Shown here one piece after another: positions 11,951 to 25,779 of a stretch of DNA of 64,000 nucleotides (positions within the stretch are counted from its first letter, which is position 1; every line of letters starts with the position of its first letter). A model generated the notes under the pieces. That model had not been told where the DNA came from and made no database searches. It saw only the letters and a list, made by a program, of their open reading frames with translations. Made by a program: the position numbers and the translations under genes. Origin of the DNA: Ceratopteris richardii (lineage: Eukaryota > Streptophyta > Polypodiopsida > Polypodiales > Pteridaceae); NCBI GenBank assembly GCA_020310875.1, contig CM035412.1, forward strand, positions 132,033,374-132,097,373. Direction: 5' to 3'.

Positions 11951-14398
11951 GTACATAGGGTGTCTAATACATCCATTGGCAAGCTAAAAGGGCCTGCCAT
12001 ATACTTTTGGAGTTCATTTGGCTGGTGTAGATCAAGGATTTTGCAACACCTCTTCATCTTCAAGCACATACCTATCCATCTCTTCACACTTTACCATTCG
12101 TCTAAGTTCTAATGGAAGAGCATCTCTTGGCACTAGTGCAAACTCTAGAATATTCTCTTCCCTATAGTTTGCCGTATGAATGCAAAAAGAATTCCCTTTG
12201 AGATTCAGATAATCCCTTAGTACCCATCCTCCTAACTGATGTTTACACATCATGCTCATGATGTAACACCAACTTAGATATCTCCATATCTCCTAGAAAC
12301 CCTAAAGAGAAGAATCATAACTCTACTCCCAGTCTCAATTATGTCAATAACTAGATCATCTCATCTAGTCAAGAACCATCACTGGAAATAGCATAATTGC
12401 TTCTCTCTAAAGTCTACAAGTGAGACTCAATCTAACCATCATGATTAACTGATCTCCCTTTTGTCTTTGATAGAAGAGTGCCACTTCTATCTAGACAACC
12501 AAAATGAGAAAGTGAAACTCTCTCCATGTCTCTCTCACTCTCTATAATCCTTTCAAAGAAAAAAAAGGCCATGTTAGTGGAATCTATTCCACTTTCTCTT
12601 TCCATTTGAAAGAGATTCTTTTGAATTCAATTGCTCTACTCATCCATAATTAAGAACATGCACATAAGTTCTCCATGTTTTTCCTTCCAAAATAGTGGAA
12701 AAAAAGACTCCCATGTGAAGGAAAATTATATTGAAAAGTAGAGTAAATGAATTCCTTCTGAAATATCAACTAAGAGATGTTTTCTAAACACCTCTTCTGT
12801 CTAAAGGAAAATATGCTCTATTCTTCTCCTATGAAGAAATCATATTTTCTTTTCCTTCTTTCTTTCTCAAAGAACAGGAGCCAAAGTGAGACCACTGAGA
12901 AAAGTGAGATCTCTCCTTGATCTCTAAGCTAATTCCCACTTTCTCCTTTCCTTAAAAGAAAAACTTATGAATTCATTTGCTCCTCTCTTCCATGACTGAT
13001 GCATAATCCCTCATTACAAACATTCCTATAAAGATGGAGAACAAATCTCCTATAACTAATGAAGGTGTATATAGTGAAGAGTGGAGAAAACAAATTCCTC
13101 ATAAGGATCAAAGTCCTCTGCTAAAATGATCAGCAATGATATGACATGATACCGTAAACATATGTGTATCCATAGTAAAGAACTATCTCTGCCAACCATA
13201 CTCTATGCATGGATCTATACGATCCAATCAAACTGATGGAATTATCCTTCCTGAAAAACTGAAAATGAGTATGTGATACTAATGGTGATAAAATCACCTA
13301 TCACATTCTCTACTGGAAGAATAAATCTTCCCTAAACTATGAAGGATAACTCCAATCCTAAGGAGATTTCTGCTAAGAGCTCTCCTCTGATCTAGTGAGA
13401 TATGATGCCATGAATGATGAGTTCTTTTTTCCTTGGCCATAGAAGAAGAGTGCTCAAAGGGAAGTCATTTCCACCGTCCCATACCAGTGAAAACTTCTTC
13501 CAATTCACGGTGTCATACCTACACTAAACCGAATATATATATTCCATATATATACAATGGAATATATAAGTGGACTCTAATGAATCCCATATCCTAAAAT
13601 CATGTCGGTGGACTCAAATGAGTCCCATGTCCTCGAACTAGTTAGTTTGGTTCTAGTCAATATGTGATAATGGAAATCCCTTTCTATTCCAAACCAACTT
13701 GTTCCTAGGTACCAAGACTAAGTCTAAGTACCTATCTATAGATCCCGATATACATATATGTATTGGGTACCCCGACTATTTCTTACTAAGGATCTATGCT
13801 CTAAGTCATAGAGCTAGTGCCATACCTCTGGCCTTCCTAACCATCACTCGAATCACATAAGCACCCGTCGATGCTTTCTCATGAAACCCATCTGTGTGAT
13901 CCCAACTAATTGGTTTCCTTAGTAGTGTAGCATAAATGCTTCACTACTTGCTCAAGTGATGTGCATGAGTGAAACTAGTCACTCTTTGGGTAATCCTGAT
14001 AATACCCCATAGTCTCCTAATCATACTGTGAGACTCTTGTGAAGATAAGTAAATTTTCACTTCTTTGGAGAGCATCATATATGTATCTCCCCTACCTGTA
14101 TGCAACTTCCTAAAACCTATAGGATTGCTTGTGCACATTACTAATGGTGAAGGTATAGCTCATTCCCCTTAGCAATCCTATGGTCTAAAATCCATAAGGA
14201 TTATGTGTAGGGATCCTGCTCCTAATGAAGTTGCCTTATCTATGATACTCTGATGGTACTAAGTCCATCAAATACATGCTTAGAAGCATGCCTAGATCTT
14301 ATTGATGTTTGCAGAAAAGGCATGTTACCATGCCATTAAAAACTTACCTAAAGGTAAGTGCGTATATAACGCCATACGGTAGGAAAAATTTTGACAGC
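11951..14398. other. AT-rich stretch without recognised genes
   Basis: A minus-strand open frame at 12,032-12,259 (75 codons, containing GGWVLRDYLNLKG and ALVPRDALPLELRRMV) reads like real protein, but I do not recognise it. The remainder is AT-rich with C/T-rich patches (12,530-12,960) and a loosely duplicated 26-base phrase at about 13,571-13,632 (GTGGACTC.AATGA.TCCCAT). It may be the leader or LTR of another old element; no ends were found. Confidence 0.4.
13536..13568. repeat. Short perfect inverted repeat
   Basis: Arms of 11 bases (TATATATTCCA at 13,536-13,546 and its reverse complement at 13,558-13,568) flank an 11-base AT-rich loop. It could form a small hairpin. No T-run or gene context gives it a function. 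Confidence 0.6.
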
Positions 14399-14403
14399 AT
14401 TTC

Positions 14404-15443
14404 TATTGGGGGATTCTTGGACAAGAAGGGATTTGAGTGTTTGTAGGAGAAAGGGAAAGACAATAAGAAAGATACACACTTGAAGACTCTGTCGATTGAT
14501 TATAAGAAGACAATTATAATGGTGATGCACAATACAATCCAATACTTCCGTGCAAAATCCCACAGAGTTCTCAATCACAAAATACCAAATACCCAAGGGT
14601 CTTGTTGCTGCCAGCCTTCTCTGCACTAGACCTCCACCTTCTCCAAGCGTGCACTTGTGCACACCTTGCACCAAGCTTCCAATAAGGGGGAGGGATGGAC
14701 ACCTTCTGTCGGCACGCACACAGCTTCAATGGGACCTTGGGATCCTTGGAAACTAGCTTAGCACTTCTCTGCGCACTTCCTTAGTCACATTTCATGCACA
14801 CTTTGCACTTCACTTCTCTGCCTCGCACACTGTGTGTCCCTTCCACTTCTTGCCTAACTTAGCCTATGCTCACCTTGCTTAGTCTTGCTTCCTCCAAGAA
14901 TAGTCCTTGCCTTGATTTGAGTGTCGATTCATGTACGCTCCTAATTGCAAGAGTATCTTGGTGCTCACTTTGATGTCCCAAGATGGTCTCCACAAGTGGG
15001 CAGCCAACGAATCTCTGTTTTGTCTTGTAGTGACTTTAAACTTAAACAAAAAATTTAATTGGGGGGCCATACTTTCACTTCGGTGTACGCTACCGCTTCA
15101 CATGCCTTCACATTTTGCCTTTTGATTCCTCAAATGTGCACATAAGAGAGGGTTCACCTGAACCTTCCAAAACACTTTAAAAATACTTTGAACCTTAGAG
15201 AAATTACAGAAATACCTCTGCAACCTGCAACCAACTTTCTGCAATTTTACCCTTTGTGAACAAGTAATGGTACACTACCTGTGCACTTTCACACCTGAAC
15301 TTTGCACACTTTGACTTTGCCCATGTTAACTTTGACCTTGACCTTGTTGACTTTGATCGGTTTGACTTTGACCTTTTGAATTTGACTATATTTGACTTGA
15401 TTGTAGTTGACTTTGACCATTATGACTTTTATGGGTCTTAAGA
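14404..15443 (-). repeat. 3' LTR of the gag-protease element
   Basis: Aligns along its length with 18,928-19,949. In the element's orientation it starts next to a purine-rich tract (RC of 15,444-15,465, AGGTGGTGGGCAAT) and ends at 14,404 against the ATTTC duplication. Its U3 part holds the cluster of TTGAC motifs described separately. Confidence 0.88.
15300..15425 (-). promoter_or_regulatory. W-box-like cluster in U3 of the 3' LTR
   Basis: A run of TTGAC cores (W-box, the WRKY factor site TTGAC[C/T]) spaced 5-15 bases apart lies near the start of the LTR in the element's orientation, where U3 enhancers sit. The same cluster recurs in the other LTR copies of the family (19,808-19,930 and 44,069-44,215). 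Function is inferred from the motif only. Confidence 0.5.
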
Positions 15444-16723
<1,280 letters not shown>

Positions 16724-18900
16724 TTAGAAAAATTCTAAAACACAAAGAACAAGCATGAAAATGGATAAAAAACTACTAAAACTTAAGCAAAAATGACATG
16801 ACAAGGCTATGTACAACCTGGACAAATTTTGCTCGTTCGAGGTGATCCATAAATCTTCACTTTTTTTGATGATAGGCCTTGAGGCTTGATATGTTGACTC
16901 AGAAAAACTCCTCCATAGTTGTCTTGAAGGGTGTAGTCCAATCTTTTTCATGGTATATTCAGGCATCAAGTTAATGCCATAACCACCATCCACAATAACT
17001 CCTTGAAACTCATGCCCTTTGATAGAGACTGTTAGCCCAGGGCTCTTATAATCTGTGAGGGGTGCTTCCCCTACACCTTTATCTTTATGCATAATAACAA
17101 CCTTTGCCACTAAACTTGTTGTGGACATTTCATCAATTATTTGCAAGAGTTCTGACCTGAACTTCCCATCCATCTTTATTAAATAAAAAATACTGACCTC
17201 CTTTTTCATGGCCTTGAGTAGTCTGGAAGCTTCTGATTCCTTAAGAGCATGGGCTCCATTTGACTTATCAAACTCCTCATGAGCCCTGTTGAATGCGTGT
17301 CTAATGGCATCACTGGTACCTATGAAATTTTCTTTTTGCCTTGTATTTGCACATGTGGTGGCTTTGTCTTCAGATGCAACTTTGTCTTTGTTCAGTCCAT
17401 TAATCATTGATTCTTGACCTATGTCCACTTGAGCCTTCCCCTTGCTTCTTGTCTGCACTGTAAAAGATTCAATTTCTTCTAACTACACCACCCTAGTAGA
17501 TGGTGATGGCACCTTGGCTTGATCTACCATTTCTTCTTTGCACACAGAAATCATTTGAATGTGGGGCCCAGATGAAGATGCTTGGTTCTTAGGACAAAAA
17601 TTAGTATAATGGTCTCTAGCCTCTGGGCAGTTCCTGCAACGAGGGGCATTTTCTGGTAGAGTGCACCTACTTTGATAATGCCCACATTCTCCACATCTGA
17701 AACAAATAATTGGCCTCCTTGGTCCATTTCCAAAGTTATCCCTATGTCTAGGGTTGTAATTGTTACCTTGATTCGGTGCAGTTGCCATCACATTTGCTAG
17801 TGGTAGGGGTCCTCCTTGTGTCCAATATGTTATTGCACGCATTCCTCTTGATTGGCATTCCTAGGCCTCATGACCAGCTTTCCTGCATAGTTGGCAGGTT
17901 ACACTTAACAGAGGACATTCACTTACTATATGACCTTGCTTGTTGCACATGGTACACCATAGCCCACTCTTGATGCCACCCCCTTTGAGTTCTTGCAGCT
18001 CCTGTCGTAGCTGAGCCAATTCCTCTGCTTGGGCTTCCTCCTCCTTTTGGAGCTTTAATGCCTCAATCTCCCTCCTCAACTGAGTAACAACATTCTTCTC
18101 CTCTTTGTGGGACTTATTCCTTTTTAAGCCCTCCATCTCTTTCCTTAGCTGGATTACTAGATCCTCCATTTCTGTAGAATAGGGTAGTTGAGAAGAAATT
18201 GCTCCATACTATTGCCTTATCTGCTCCAGTCGTGTAGCTGTGTTGATGAACTCCTCTATGGAGGCTGTGGGCAACACTAATTCCTTGATTTTACATTGGG
18301 TGGTCACTGGAAGTGGCTTAGCTAACCATTTCTTAACAAAAAAATCATGTGGAGGATCTGGCAACTTAGCCATTAGTGCCTTGGCCCTAGTTACAAACTC
18401 TGGAAATTTTTCACCTGGACCCAATCTCAAGTTTTCTAATTCCTCTATGATGATCTTTGTATTATTTCCATGCTGGAATTGATTTTTGAATGCATCTTTC
18501 ATTAAGTTCCAAGTGGTGAAATGGTTCTTAGCAAACTAGCTGAACCATTATCTGCTAACCCTTCTAATGTGGCAATAAAGAGTATCAAAAAGGCATCCTC
18601 TCTTCCCATCAAGCCTCTAGTTTTGCATAGTGCTAAAAACCTTCTAATATGCTTGTCCAGATCTTCCTGAGCTAAGCCTTTGAAAGAAGGAAATTTTATA
18701 TTTAATCTTGATAGTAGGGTTTCCAAGTCTACCTGACCTGCCATGCTCTTTACTAATGAGGTTGATGAAAGTGGACTGGAGGATCTTCTAACAGCCTTCC
18801 TTCTTGTAGCCTTGCAGGTGATCCTCAATGTTTGGGATCGGGTTGCAGTCATGAGCTCTTCTACACTTTGCACTTGGATTCTCCTAGGCTCAAATCTCCT
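16724..18900 (-). mobile_element. gag, zinc knuckles and protease-like domain of the 5.5 kb element
   Basis: In the minus-strand order: a gag domain (18,209-18,860) with the blocks LNIKFPSFKGLAQED and RLGPGEKFPEFVTRAKAL; a coiled-coil stretch (18,000-18,170) rich in Glu/Leu/Gln; four Cys-rich knuckles (C-T-M-C...H...C near 17,935; C-Q-L-C...H near 17,895; C-F-R-C...H...C near 17,690; C-R-N-C...C near 17,625); and a retropepsin-like domain (16,900-17,080) with the block VIVDGGYG. The frame is interrupted in several places. The plus-strand relative at 45,276-47,326 shows the same order. Confidence 0.82.
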
Positions 18901-18903
18901 TGG

Positions 18904-18922
18904 AGTCCCACCGTGCATGCCA
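18904..18922 (-). other. Primer-binding site of the gag-protease element
   Basis: On the minus strand TGGCATGCACGGTGGGACT begins five bases after the LTR end CCCCCAACA. The same site, with one base different, follows the plus-strand LTR at 45,123-45,141. It does not match initiator tRNA-Met; I did not assign the tRNA. Confidence 0.7.
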
Positions 18923-18927
18923 AATTT

Positions 18928-19949
18928 TGTTGGGGGATTCTTGTACAAGAAGCGATTTGAATGTTTGTAGGAGAAAAGGGAAAGACAATAAGAAAGATAC
19001 ACACTCGAAGCCTCTATCGATTGATTATAAGAAGACAATTACAATGGTGATGCACAATACAATCCAATACTTCCGTGCAAAATCCCATAGAGTTCTCAAT
19101 CACAATACCAAGTACCCAAGGGTCTTGTTGCTGCCGGCCTTCTCTGCACCAGACCTCCACCTTCTCCAAGCCTGCACTTGTGCACACCTTGCACCAAGCT
19201 TCCAATAAGGGGGAGGGATCGACACCTTCTGTTGGCATGCACACAACTTCAATGGGAGCTTGGGATCCTTGGGAACTAGGTTAGCACTTCTCTACACACT
19301 TCCTTAGTCACACTTTCATGCACACTTTGCACTTCACTTCTCTGCCTCGCACATTGTGTGTCCCTTGCACTTCTCTCTCTTGCCTAGCTTAGCCTATGCT
19401 TCCCTTCCTTAGTCTTGCTTCCTCCAAGAATAGTCCTTGCCTTGATTTGAGTGTCGATTCACGTACGCTCCTAACTGCAAGAGTATCTTGGTGCTCACTT
19501 TGATGTCCCAAGATTGTCTCCACAAGTGGGCAGCCAACGAATCCCTGTTTTGTCCTGTAGTGACTTTATACTAAAACAAAAAACTTAATTGGGGGGGCCA
19601 TACTTTCACTTCGGCGTATGGTGCCGCTTCACATACCTTCACATTCCTCAAATGTGCACATAAGAGAGGGTTCACCTAAACCTTCCAAAACACTTTGAAC
19701 CTTAGAGAAATTACAGAAATACCTTTGCAACCTGCAACCAACTTTCTGCAATTTTACCCTTTGTGAACAATTAATGGTGCACTACCTATGCATTTTCACA
19801 ACTGAACTTTGCACACTTTGACTTTGCCCATGTTAACTCTGACCTTGACCTTGTTGACTTTGATTAGTTTGACTTTGAACTTTTGACTTTGTCTATAGTT
19901 GACTTGATTGCAGTTGACTTTGACCATTATGACTTTTATGGGCTTAACA
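18928..19949 (-). repeat. 5' LTR of the gag-protease element
   Basis: Begins (minus strand) TGTTAAGCCC at 19,949 and ends CCCCCAACA at 18,928, next to the primer-binding site. It carries the same W-box-like cluster at 19,808-19,930 as the other LTR. The outer edge abuts the target duplication ATTTC. Confidence 0.9.
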
Positions 19950-19954
19950 ATTTC

Positions 19955-21320
19955 CCTAGGAAATGGAATCCAAAGAAAAAAAATTTAACCATAAGCTCAG
20001 TGGCACATAGGCCACCCAACAACATAGGGCTTGACAAGCCCATGGCATGCATGCCATAAACTCATAAATGGACTCCATAACCTGCAAAATTGTGTTGAAG
20101 TGAAATTACTTCAATCACCTTCTTGGTTTGTAAAATATGGCTCTCAGAAGGTAGTTACCAAAAACTATTCAGACTTTGCAGACCTATTCAGACCTGAAAA
20201 AATACATATTTTCCACAATTTCTTTCCATAAACTGAAACTGGAATTTTTCCTCTTCAAAACGAGCCATAGCACGTCCAATTTGGAGTTTTCTAGCCCAAG
20301 ATATGGCCTTTCTAAGTGGGACATGCTAAACTAGTGGACTGTTGGAGGGGCTGGAAAAAGTGTGAAAATGTGATTTTTGGGGTGCCCAAAAGCATTCTTC
20401 CATTAAGCAAATCCTAAAATTCTCTGCATAACCTCAGAGAAGAGTGGTATATGAAGATGCTTGGGCCTATTTTCACCCTTCCAAATCCTCCCTTAGTGCA
20501 TGCGAATTTGCTCCCCAAAAGACGCATAAATCAAGATTTTTACTTTCATGCAAAAACTTGAATGGCAACTTTTACCAAGCTTCTCCTGAAATTTATGTGA
20601 AGATCATCAACAAGGCTATTTTAAATATACCCAAAGCTTGTGGTTTCTTTTGAATTTTGAGGGAATCCTTGACTTAAGATGAGAGTACATATCTCATACT
20701 CTCCATACACATGATTTCCCTCCAAGAGCTTGGCTGCAAATGCTTCTTTGCCATTCTCAAAATTAAAGATTCTACAAAATTTAAAAATACTCAAACCTGG
20801 AATTTGAGGTCATAACTCCTTGCTAAATGACGTAGAGGAAAATATTATCTTTGATTGCTTCTTACTGCCTTGATGATTGTCTCATCCCTCTCACATCCAT
20901 GTGTGGGCATCTCATGTATAGACATCCAATGAAGCAAAGTGGGAATGGAAGCCCAACCTTCTTGGCTCCTTCCTTAACTACTTCTCTAATATTAGTAGTT
21001 CGATGTGATTGAAGATGTCAAGGAGCACTTGTTATATTAAGAACATCCTTTTCACATAGATTTGAGATGCTTCTCCCACCTCCTTTAGATCTCGTATCTT
21101 TTGTTGATGGGTACTCCCACCACTTTGGGGAAAAACACTCATGATGCTTCAAAATATGATGTTCCACCACCAAAGCTACTCCCAATAATTCGGGTAATTA
21201 CCCAACATATCTTGAGGGAGGGAGGGAAGGAGATCCATCTCTCCTCCTCCTCCAAGGCTGACGGGTTTATAGATGACTATCTAATTAAATAGATGAGATT
21301 ACCTTGCATCATGTGGCCAT
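19955..21320. other. Stretch without recognised genes
   Basis: Roughly 1.4 kb in which I see no coding similarity, LTR ends or primer sites. Open frames at 20,444-20,653 and 21,101-21,292 carry no known motif. Confidence 0.5.
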
Positions 21321-21324
21321 GTCA

Positions 21325-21375
21325 TGTTGAATAGCTCATGGACCTCTCATTCAGCAGACCTGAGTTCAATTCTTG
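21325..21375 (+). repeat. Possible tRNA-derived SINE head
   Basis: A box A-like TAGCTCATGG (21,332-21,341) and a box B-like GAGTTCAATTC (21,362-21,372) are 20 bases apart, somewhat close for a tRNA promoter. It lies just before an LTR edge. It is weaker than the SINE-like sequence at 762-845 and could be a chance match. Confidence 0.25.
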
Positions 21376-21410
21376 GCTCCTATAGCAGCAAATGCGTGCC
21401 TTGATCTTAA

Positions 21411-22020
21411 CGCTCTGATACCAATGTTGGAATAACTCTTTTTGCTCAATCTTGATGAGCTTGCGATGATGAAACCATCGAGCACACAAAGATTCTTTTT
21501 AAAGTTCACCTCCCTGTCATCGAGCTCCCTTGCGTGTCTTTTTCCAAGACATACCCTTCATCTTCTTCTACCAATGTGGAGTAAAATCCCACAAGAATGC
21601 CATGTGGTATTCTCTATCAAAACCCATATAATATCATGTGACAATAGCCAACATACAAAATACATCACTGCTTTCAGCCATGGCTGATGACTAAAATACC
21701 TTGATGCAGAAAATTGTATGTATCTCAAAAAGTTGAACAGAACTACCCACACGAGTTCTGCTAAACCTGTAGCACACTTCGAGATGCTTATACTGGCGAA
21801 CCGAAACAGGTACATACCTTTGGCACAAAAAGATGAAATAGCCTGTACAAGCACATTCAGAGGTCGAAACGAGCTCAGATCGTGATTTTGATCTATGAAA
21901 CACCCTGAGTATGCTCACCAAATTTCGTGCGAATCTGAGCAACCACAGAGGTGTAGACGATGCCCTAGATGAAGTGACGAGCTGCTCTGATACCAATTGT
22001 TGGCGTTAGATGTCTTCAGA
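21411..22020 (-). mobile_element. LTR-edge fragments of minus-strand element(s)
   Basis: Two initiator tRNA-Met primer sites on the minus strand (21,411-21,423 and 21,984-21,995) each directly follow a ...CCAACA LTR end (edges at 21,425 and 21,998). The 560 bases between them could be the LTR of one element placed next to the leader of another. No coding sequence of either remains. The second is cut off near 22,020 by copia RT sequence on the other strand. Confidence 0.45.
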
Positions 22021-22036
22021 AGCACGCGAACAACTA

Positions 22037-23338
22037 TGAAGAGACATTTAGTCCAGTTGCAAGAATGTCAACTATATGATTTGTTTTAATTATTGCAGCT
22101 AGTAAACATTGGAGTATATTTCAACTTGATGTATAAAATGCATTTTTGAATGGTCAATTACAAGAACAGGTTTAAATGGAGCAACCAAAAGGATATAAAG
22201 ATGAAAAGTATCCAAATTTTGTTTGCAAATAAAAAAAAAAACATTATATGGTTTGAAACAGGCACCTAGAGCTTGGAATAATCGATTGGTAAGTTATTTG
22301 GAAGCTCAAGGATACAAACCAAGTGTTGTAGATCCTTCTTTATATATGAAGTTTATACAAAATCAATGTGTTTATATTTTCATTTATGTTGATGATCTTA
22401 TCATTACAGGAAGTGCTATTGATGAGATTGATGAAATTAAGAAGAAACTTGGTATGGAATTTAAGATTTCTGATCTTGGGATTTTAGATTATGCATTGGG
22501 GATTGAAGTTATTTATGATAAGCATGGTATATGGTTGAGTCAAAAGAAGTACATATGTGATTTACTTCAAAATTTTGGTTTTTCAAAATTTAAAGCAGTT
22601 GCACATCCTTTGGAGCCTAAAATAAAACTAAGTATAAATGATGGTGTTCATTTTGAAAATGTAGACATGTATAGATCACTAATTGGATCATTGTTGTATG
22701 CTATAACTACACAACCTAATATTGGTTATGTAGTTTGAGTGCTTTCACAGTTCATGCACAATCCTACAGATGTACAATGCGGCTAAGAATGTGCTACACT
22801 ATTTGAAAGGCATTTTGAATGATGTTTTATTTTACTCACATGATACTAAACTTGATATTAAAGCTTTTAGTGATGCAGATTGGGCAAGAAATAATGGATC
22901 GATGCAACACGAGTGGCTAGATAGTAATGATAAAAAAATGGCTTGTATCTTGGAGTTCAAAGAAACAACCAACGGTGGCGCTTTCATCTACAGAAGCAGA
23001 GTATTGTGTGCTTGCACAATTGACATGTGAAGTAATGTGGTTCAAAAAGTTATTTGAAGTTTTACATCTTTTTTTATAGAACTCCACAAATCTATGGTGA
23101 CAATATGAGTAGTATACATTTGGTAGCTAATCGAGTTTTCCATGCATGTACCAGGCATATCAAAGTTCATTACCATTATGTTCGTGAGAAGGTGTTATCC
23201 AGAGTGATCAAAATTTCTTTTATATCTTCAAAAGATCAACTTGCAATTTTGATGAAAAAAGTTCTTGATGCAACAAAGATACAGAAATTCAAACAGTTGA
23301 TTGGATTGCTAGAATATTCAAGCAAATCTTGAGGGGGA
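22037..23338 (+). mobile_element. Ty1/copia RT and RNase H fragment
   Basis: Starts abruptly inside reverse transcriptase (NYEETFSPVAR-type block near 22,037) and runs through LYGLKQAPRAW (22,245), the catalytic block IYVDDLIITG (22,382) and LGIEVIYD (22,495). RNase H follows (SDADWA near 22,870, YGDNMSSIHLVANRVFHA near 23,092). The copy is broken, with several coding breaks. Upstream gag, protease and integrase are missing. It is of the same general type as the copia at 8,790-10,790, with similar C-terminal wording, but is not a close copy. Confidence 0.85.
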
Positions 23339-23705
23339 GAATATTGCACATTTTTATTTTTAGGAGAACCTTTAGTGAATAAACATTCTTTTAGCAGTTT
23401 AGATATCATCCATCATTTTTGTAAAAAAGATCATTCAAATTTGAACATTCTTTTTAGTGCTTTAAATTAACATCCATTACTTTTGTGAAAAAAGTTGCTG
23501 AAGAAATTTTTAGTTATAGTCTATTCCTTTAGTGCTTTGATTATCCACTATTTTTGTGAAAAAACGCATTGGTACATATTCATTTCCAAAAATCTATATA
23601 AAGAGCTTAGGGATACATTTTTGTAGAGTTATTGATACTCAATCATTGTGATTATACAATTATTTTTTGTACAAAGAATTTTACTTCTTCTTATCTAGTT
23701 TTGTT
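23329..23705 (+). mobile_element. Polypurine tract and 3' LTR of the copia fragment
   Basis: TTGAGGGGGAGA (23,329-23,340) marks the polypurine tract and the LTR begins at about 23,342 (TATTGCAC). A TATA box (TATATAAA, 23,595-23,602) lies in the LTR. Three loosely repeated units of about 85 bases each contain 'TTTTTGTGAAAAAA'-like text (23,395-23,565). The right edge near 23,700 is approximate. Confidence 0.6.
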
Positions 23706-24590
23706 CATATGCTTTGCTCTGTCATCTCCATGGTCTATATTGTTTTTTTGCTTCCCTTGATATTTTATTTTATGCTACTTCTCATAGTTCCAATATTCTA
23801 CACAGAGCCAACTTTATAAATATGAAGGACATTTTAAGTTTCTTCCTATTCAACTATCACCCCATCCTTCACTATAACCTTAGAATGCCTTTTCCCTTAT
23901 ACAAGATATAACCTCAATGGTGGATCCATATTAACTTGCATCAATCTCACTTTATATCCATCTACAAGTTTGAGAAGAAAACACTAATCCTTATAATACA
24001 ATCTTAGAGTAGTGTCGATATCATCTTGTGTGATGTTGAAGGAGTTCATTATGCATGTTTTGGAGATTTGTTATGATAGGATATTCTATTATCAACTAAC
24101 AGTTATGGCATTGAAGAATGGAAGCATCACAACAACCTTGTTGATAATTGCATGTACCATATCTATGATTCTTTCCATATGTGGAACCCATTTTTGCTAT
24201 TATTGCAAAAACAATCCTATAAAGTACGAGAATGTATCACTTTGACTAAGCTCGCTTCCCCATGCACCACTACATCATCATCCACATGTATGAGTGATAT
24301 GTAATATATATTATATTTATCAATCTAGTGCTCACCCCACACTTTTTGGGGAACTTTTATGATCATAGCTTTTCAAAATAATGCGAATAGGAAATCATTG
24401 GAGTTTCTCATGTGCTAGAGAGAATGTTGAGAGGATTAGTGGAAGTTAATATTAATGAACATACTTATGCTCTTTGGTAGATTTGAATCACCCATATGGG
24501 ATTATTGCCAATGCAAGAAGCCAAGACCAACCTCCTTCCTCCTTTTAGCACATTAGAATGATGAAAATTTTGAGCTTTACAAAGATAGAC
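23706..24590. other. Stretch without recognised genes
   Basis: About 0.9 kb of AT-rich sequence between two oppositely oriented copia fragments. I see no coding similarity, LTR edges or repeats. Confidence 0.5.
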
Positions 24591-24599
24591 TTTTTACTC

Positions 24600-25370
24600 T
24601 TAAGTGTCCAGGTTTACCACAATTCCAACATCCTTTACTATCATTACCTGATTCATTTCTTTGGAAATTTTTGTGGCCTCTTTGGCTCCCCCTGCCTCGA
24701 AATTGTCCTCTTCCTCGTGGATGATTCTGTTGTTGACTTTGGTCTTCGTTACTATTTCCTCTTCCACTTCCAAAACCTCTATCTCTGCCTCTTCCTCTAC
24801 GAGAGTAGAATACCTACTCACAACTAGAGTTTCCTTGGGAGTTTGAATCCTCACCAAGATTCTTTTCTTCAATAATCAACATAGATACTAGATCACCAAA
24901 ATTTGGAATATTTTCCTAGTAGCCTTTTCCCATCAGGAAATTTGTCATTCTGAATCTCCAAGCATGGAAGTTGTTCTTGTCCAGCTTATCGCTCATAAGC
25001 TAACTCATTCCATCTGTGTTTGCCATTTCTGCAGCAATTCACAACACTGCAAAACACTACAAGTAGCACTTCTGCTTGAACACTATTGCACTATGACGTG
25101 ACAGTTCGATCTCAGAAAAACATAGTTTTCATGTATCAACAGTACACGGAATCGCTTGAAATTTTGGATCTCAAATATATGAGTGTTGCCGAACACAACA
25201 CAAGTTACAATTTCTGAAACTGACGTGGTTTTTCTGTGGGTCCCAGCTTGCGGGCTCGAAACGGAGGTCGAGATGGCTCCAAAACTTTGATCGTAGCAAT
25301 CAGAGCTCGTGTGTGAATCGCATTTTCTCCACACCTTGTTGCGTACTCTTCATCATCGCCTTCTCCACGA
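24600..25370 (-). mobile_element. Ty1/copia gag fragment (second minus-strand copia)
   Basis: On the minus strand the start of a copia gag (KLDKNNFHAWRFRMTNFLM near 24,950-25,000) is followed by an Arg/Gly/Gln-rich stretch (24,660-24,800) and a zinc knuckle (C-W-N-C-G-K-P-G-H) at the lower end near 24,610. The middle of gag is missing and the copy is broken. It sits just downstream of the primer site and LTR at 25,389-25,779. Confidence 0.75.
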
Positions 25371-25388
25371 GCTCTCTATAGCCACGAT

Positions 25389-25401
25389 GGCTCTGATACC
25401 A
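25389..25401 (-). other. Primer-binding site, initiator tRNA-Met type
   Basis: On the minus strand TGGTATCAGAGCC is an exact match to the usual site. It ties the LTR at 25,403-25,779 to the gag fragment below it. Confidence 0.85.
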
Positions 25402-25402
25402 T

Positions 25403-25779
25403 CCCACGAGGAAGGAGATAAGGAAGAGATCTCACACACACTCTCACTCTCAAGGAGAAGCACACACACATAGATTGAGGCAAGGAAGAATGATCTTCTT
25501 CTTTTTCTTCTATTACATAAAAATGAATGTACAAGAATGACCTGAAACAAGAATACAACAAGTGCAATATATAAAGATCAATACATAAGGAAAAACCTAA
25601 TGTCCGCGAATGAGTGAGCTCTCAAGGAACAATGTGCCATCACTCTCGGTAGATAAATCTAATAAAGCTCAATGAAGTATCCTTGACATATACTAGCATG
25701 ACCACTATACATGTCAAAGAAATGAAAAACTGGTACGTGTCATCCTGGAACATCACATGTTGAGCTTGATATCTCAACA
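25403..25779 (-). mobile_element. 5' LTR of the second minus-strand copia
   Basis: Begins TGTTGAGATATCAAGC at 25,779 (minus strand) and ends next to the primer site, giving about 377 bases. A TATA-like TATATAAAG-type motif is not obvious. It starts exactly where the coding sequence of the older copia element (25,780-26,632) stops, so it inserted into that element. Confidence 0.7.

Noticed and set aside
23395-23565. A separate satellite in the copia LTR
   Set aside because: The three loosely similar units are too few and too diverged to call more than internal LTR repetition.
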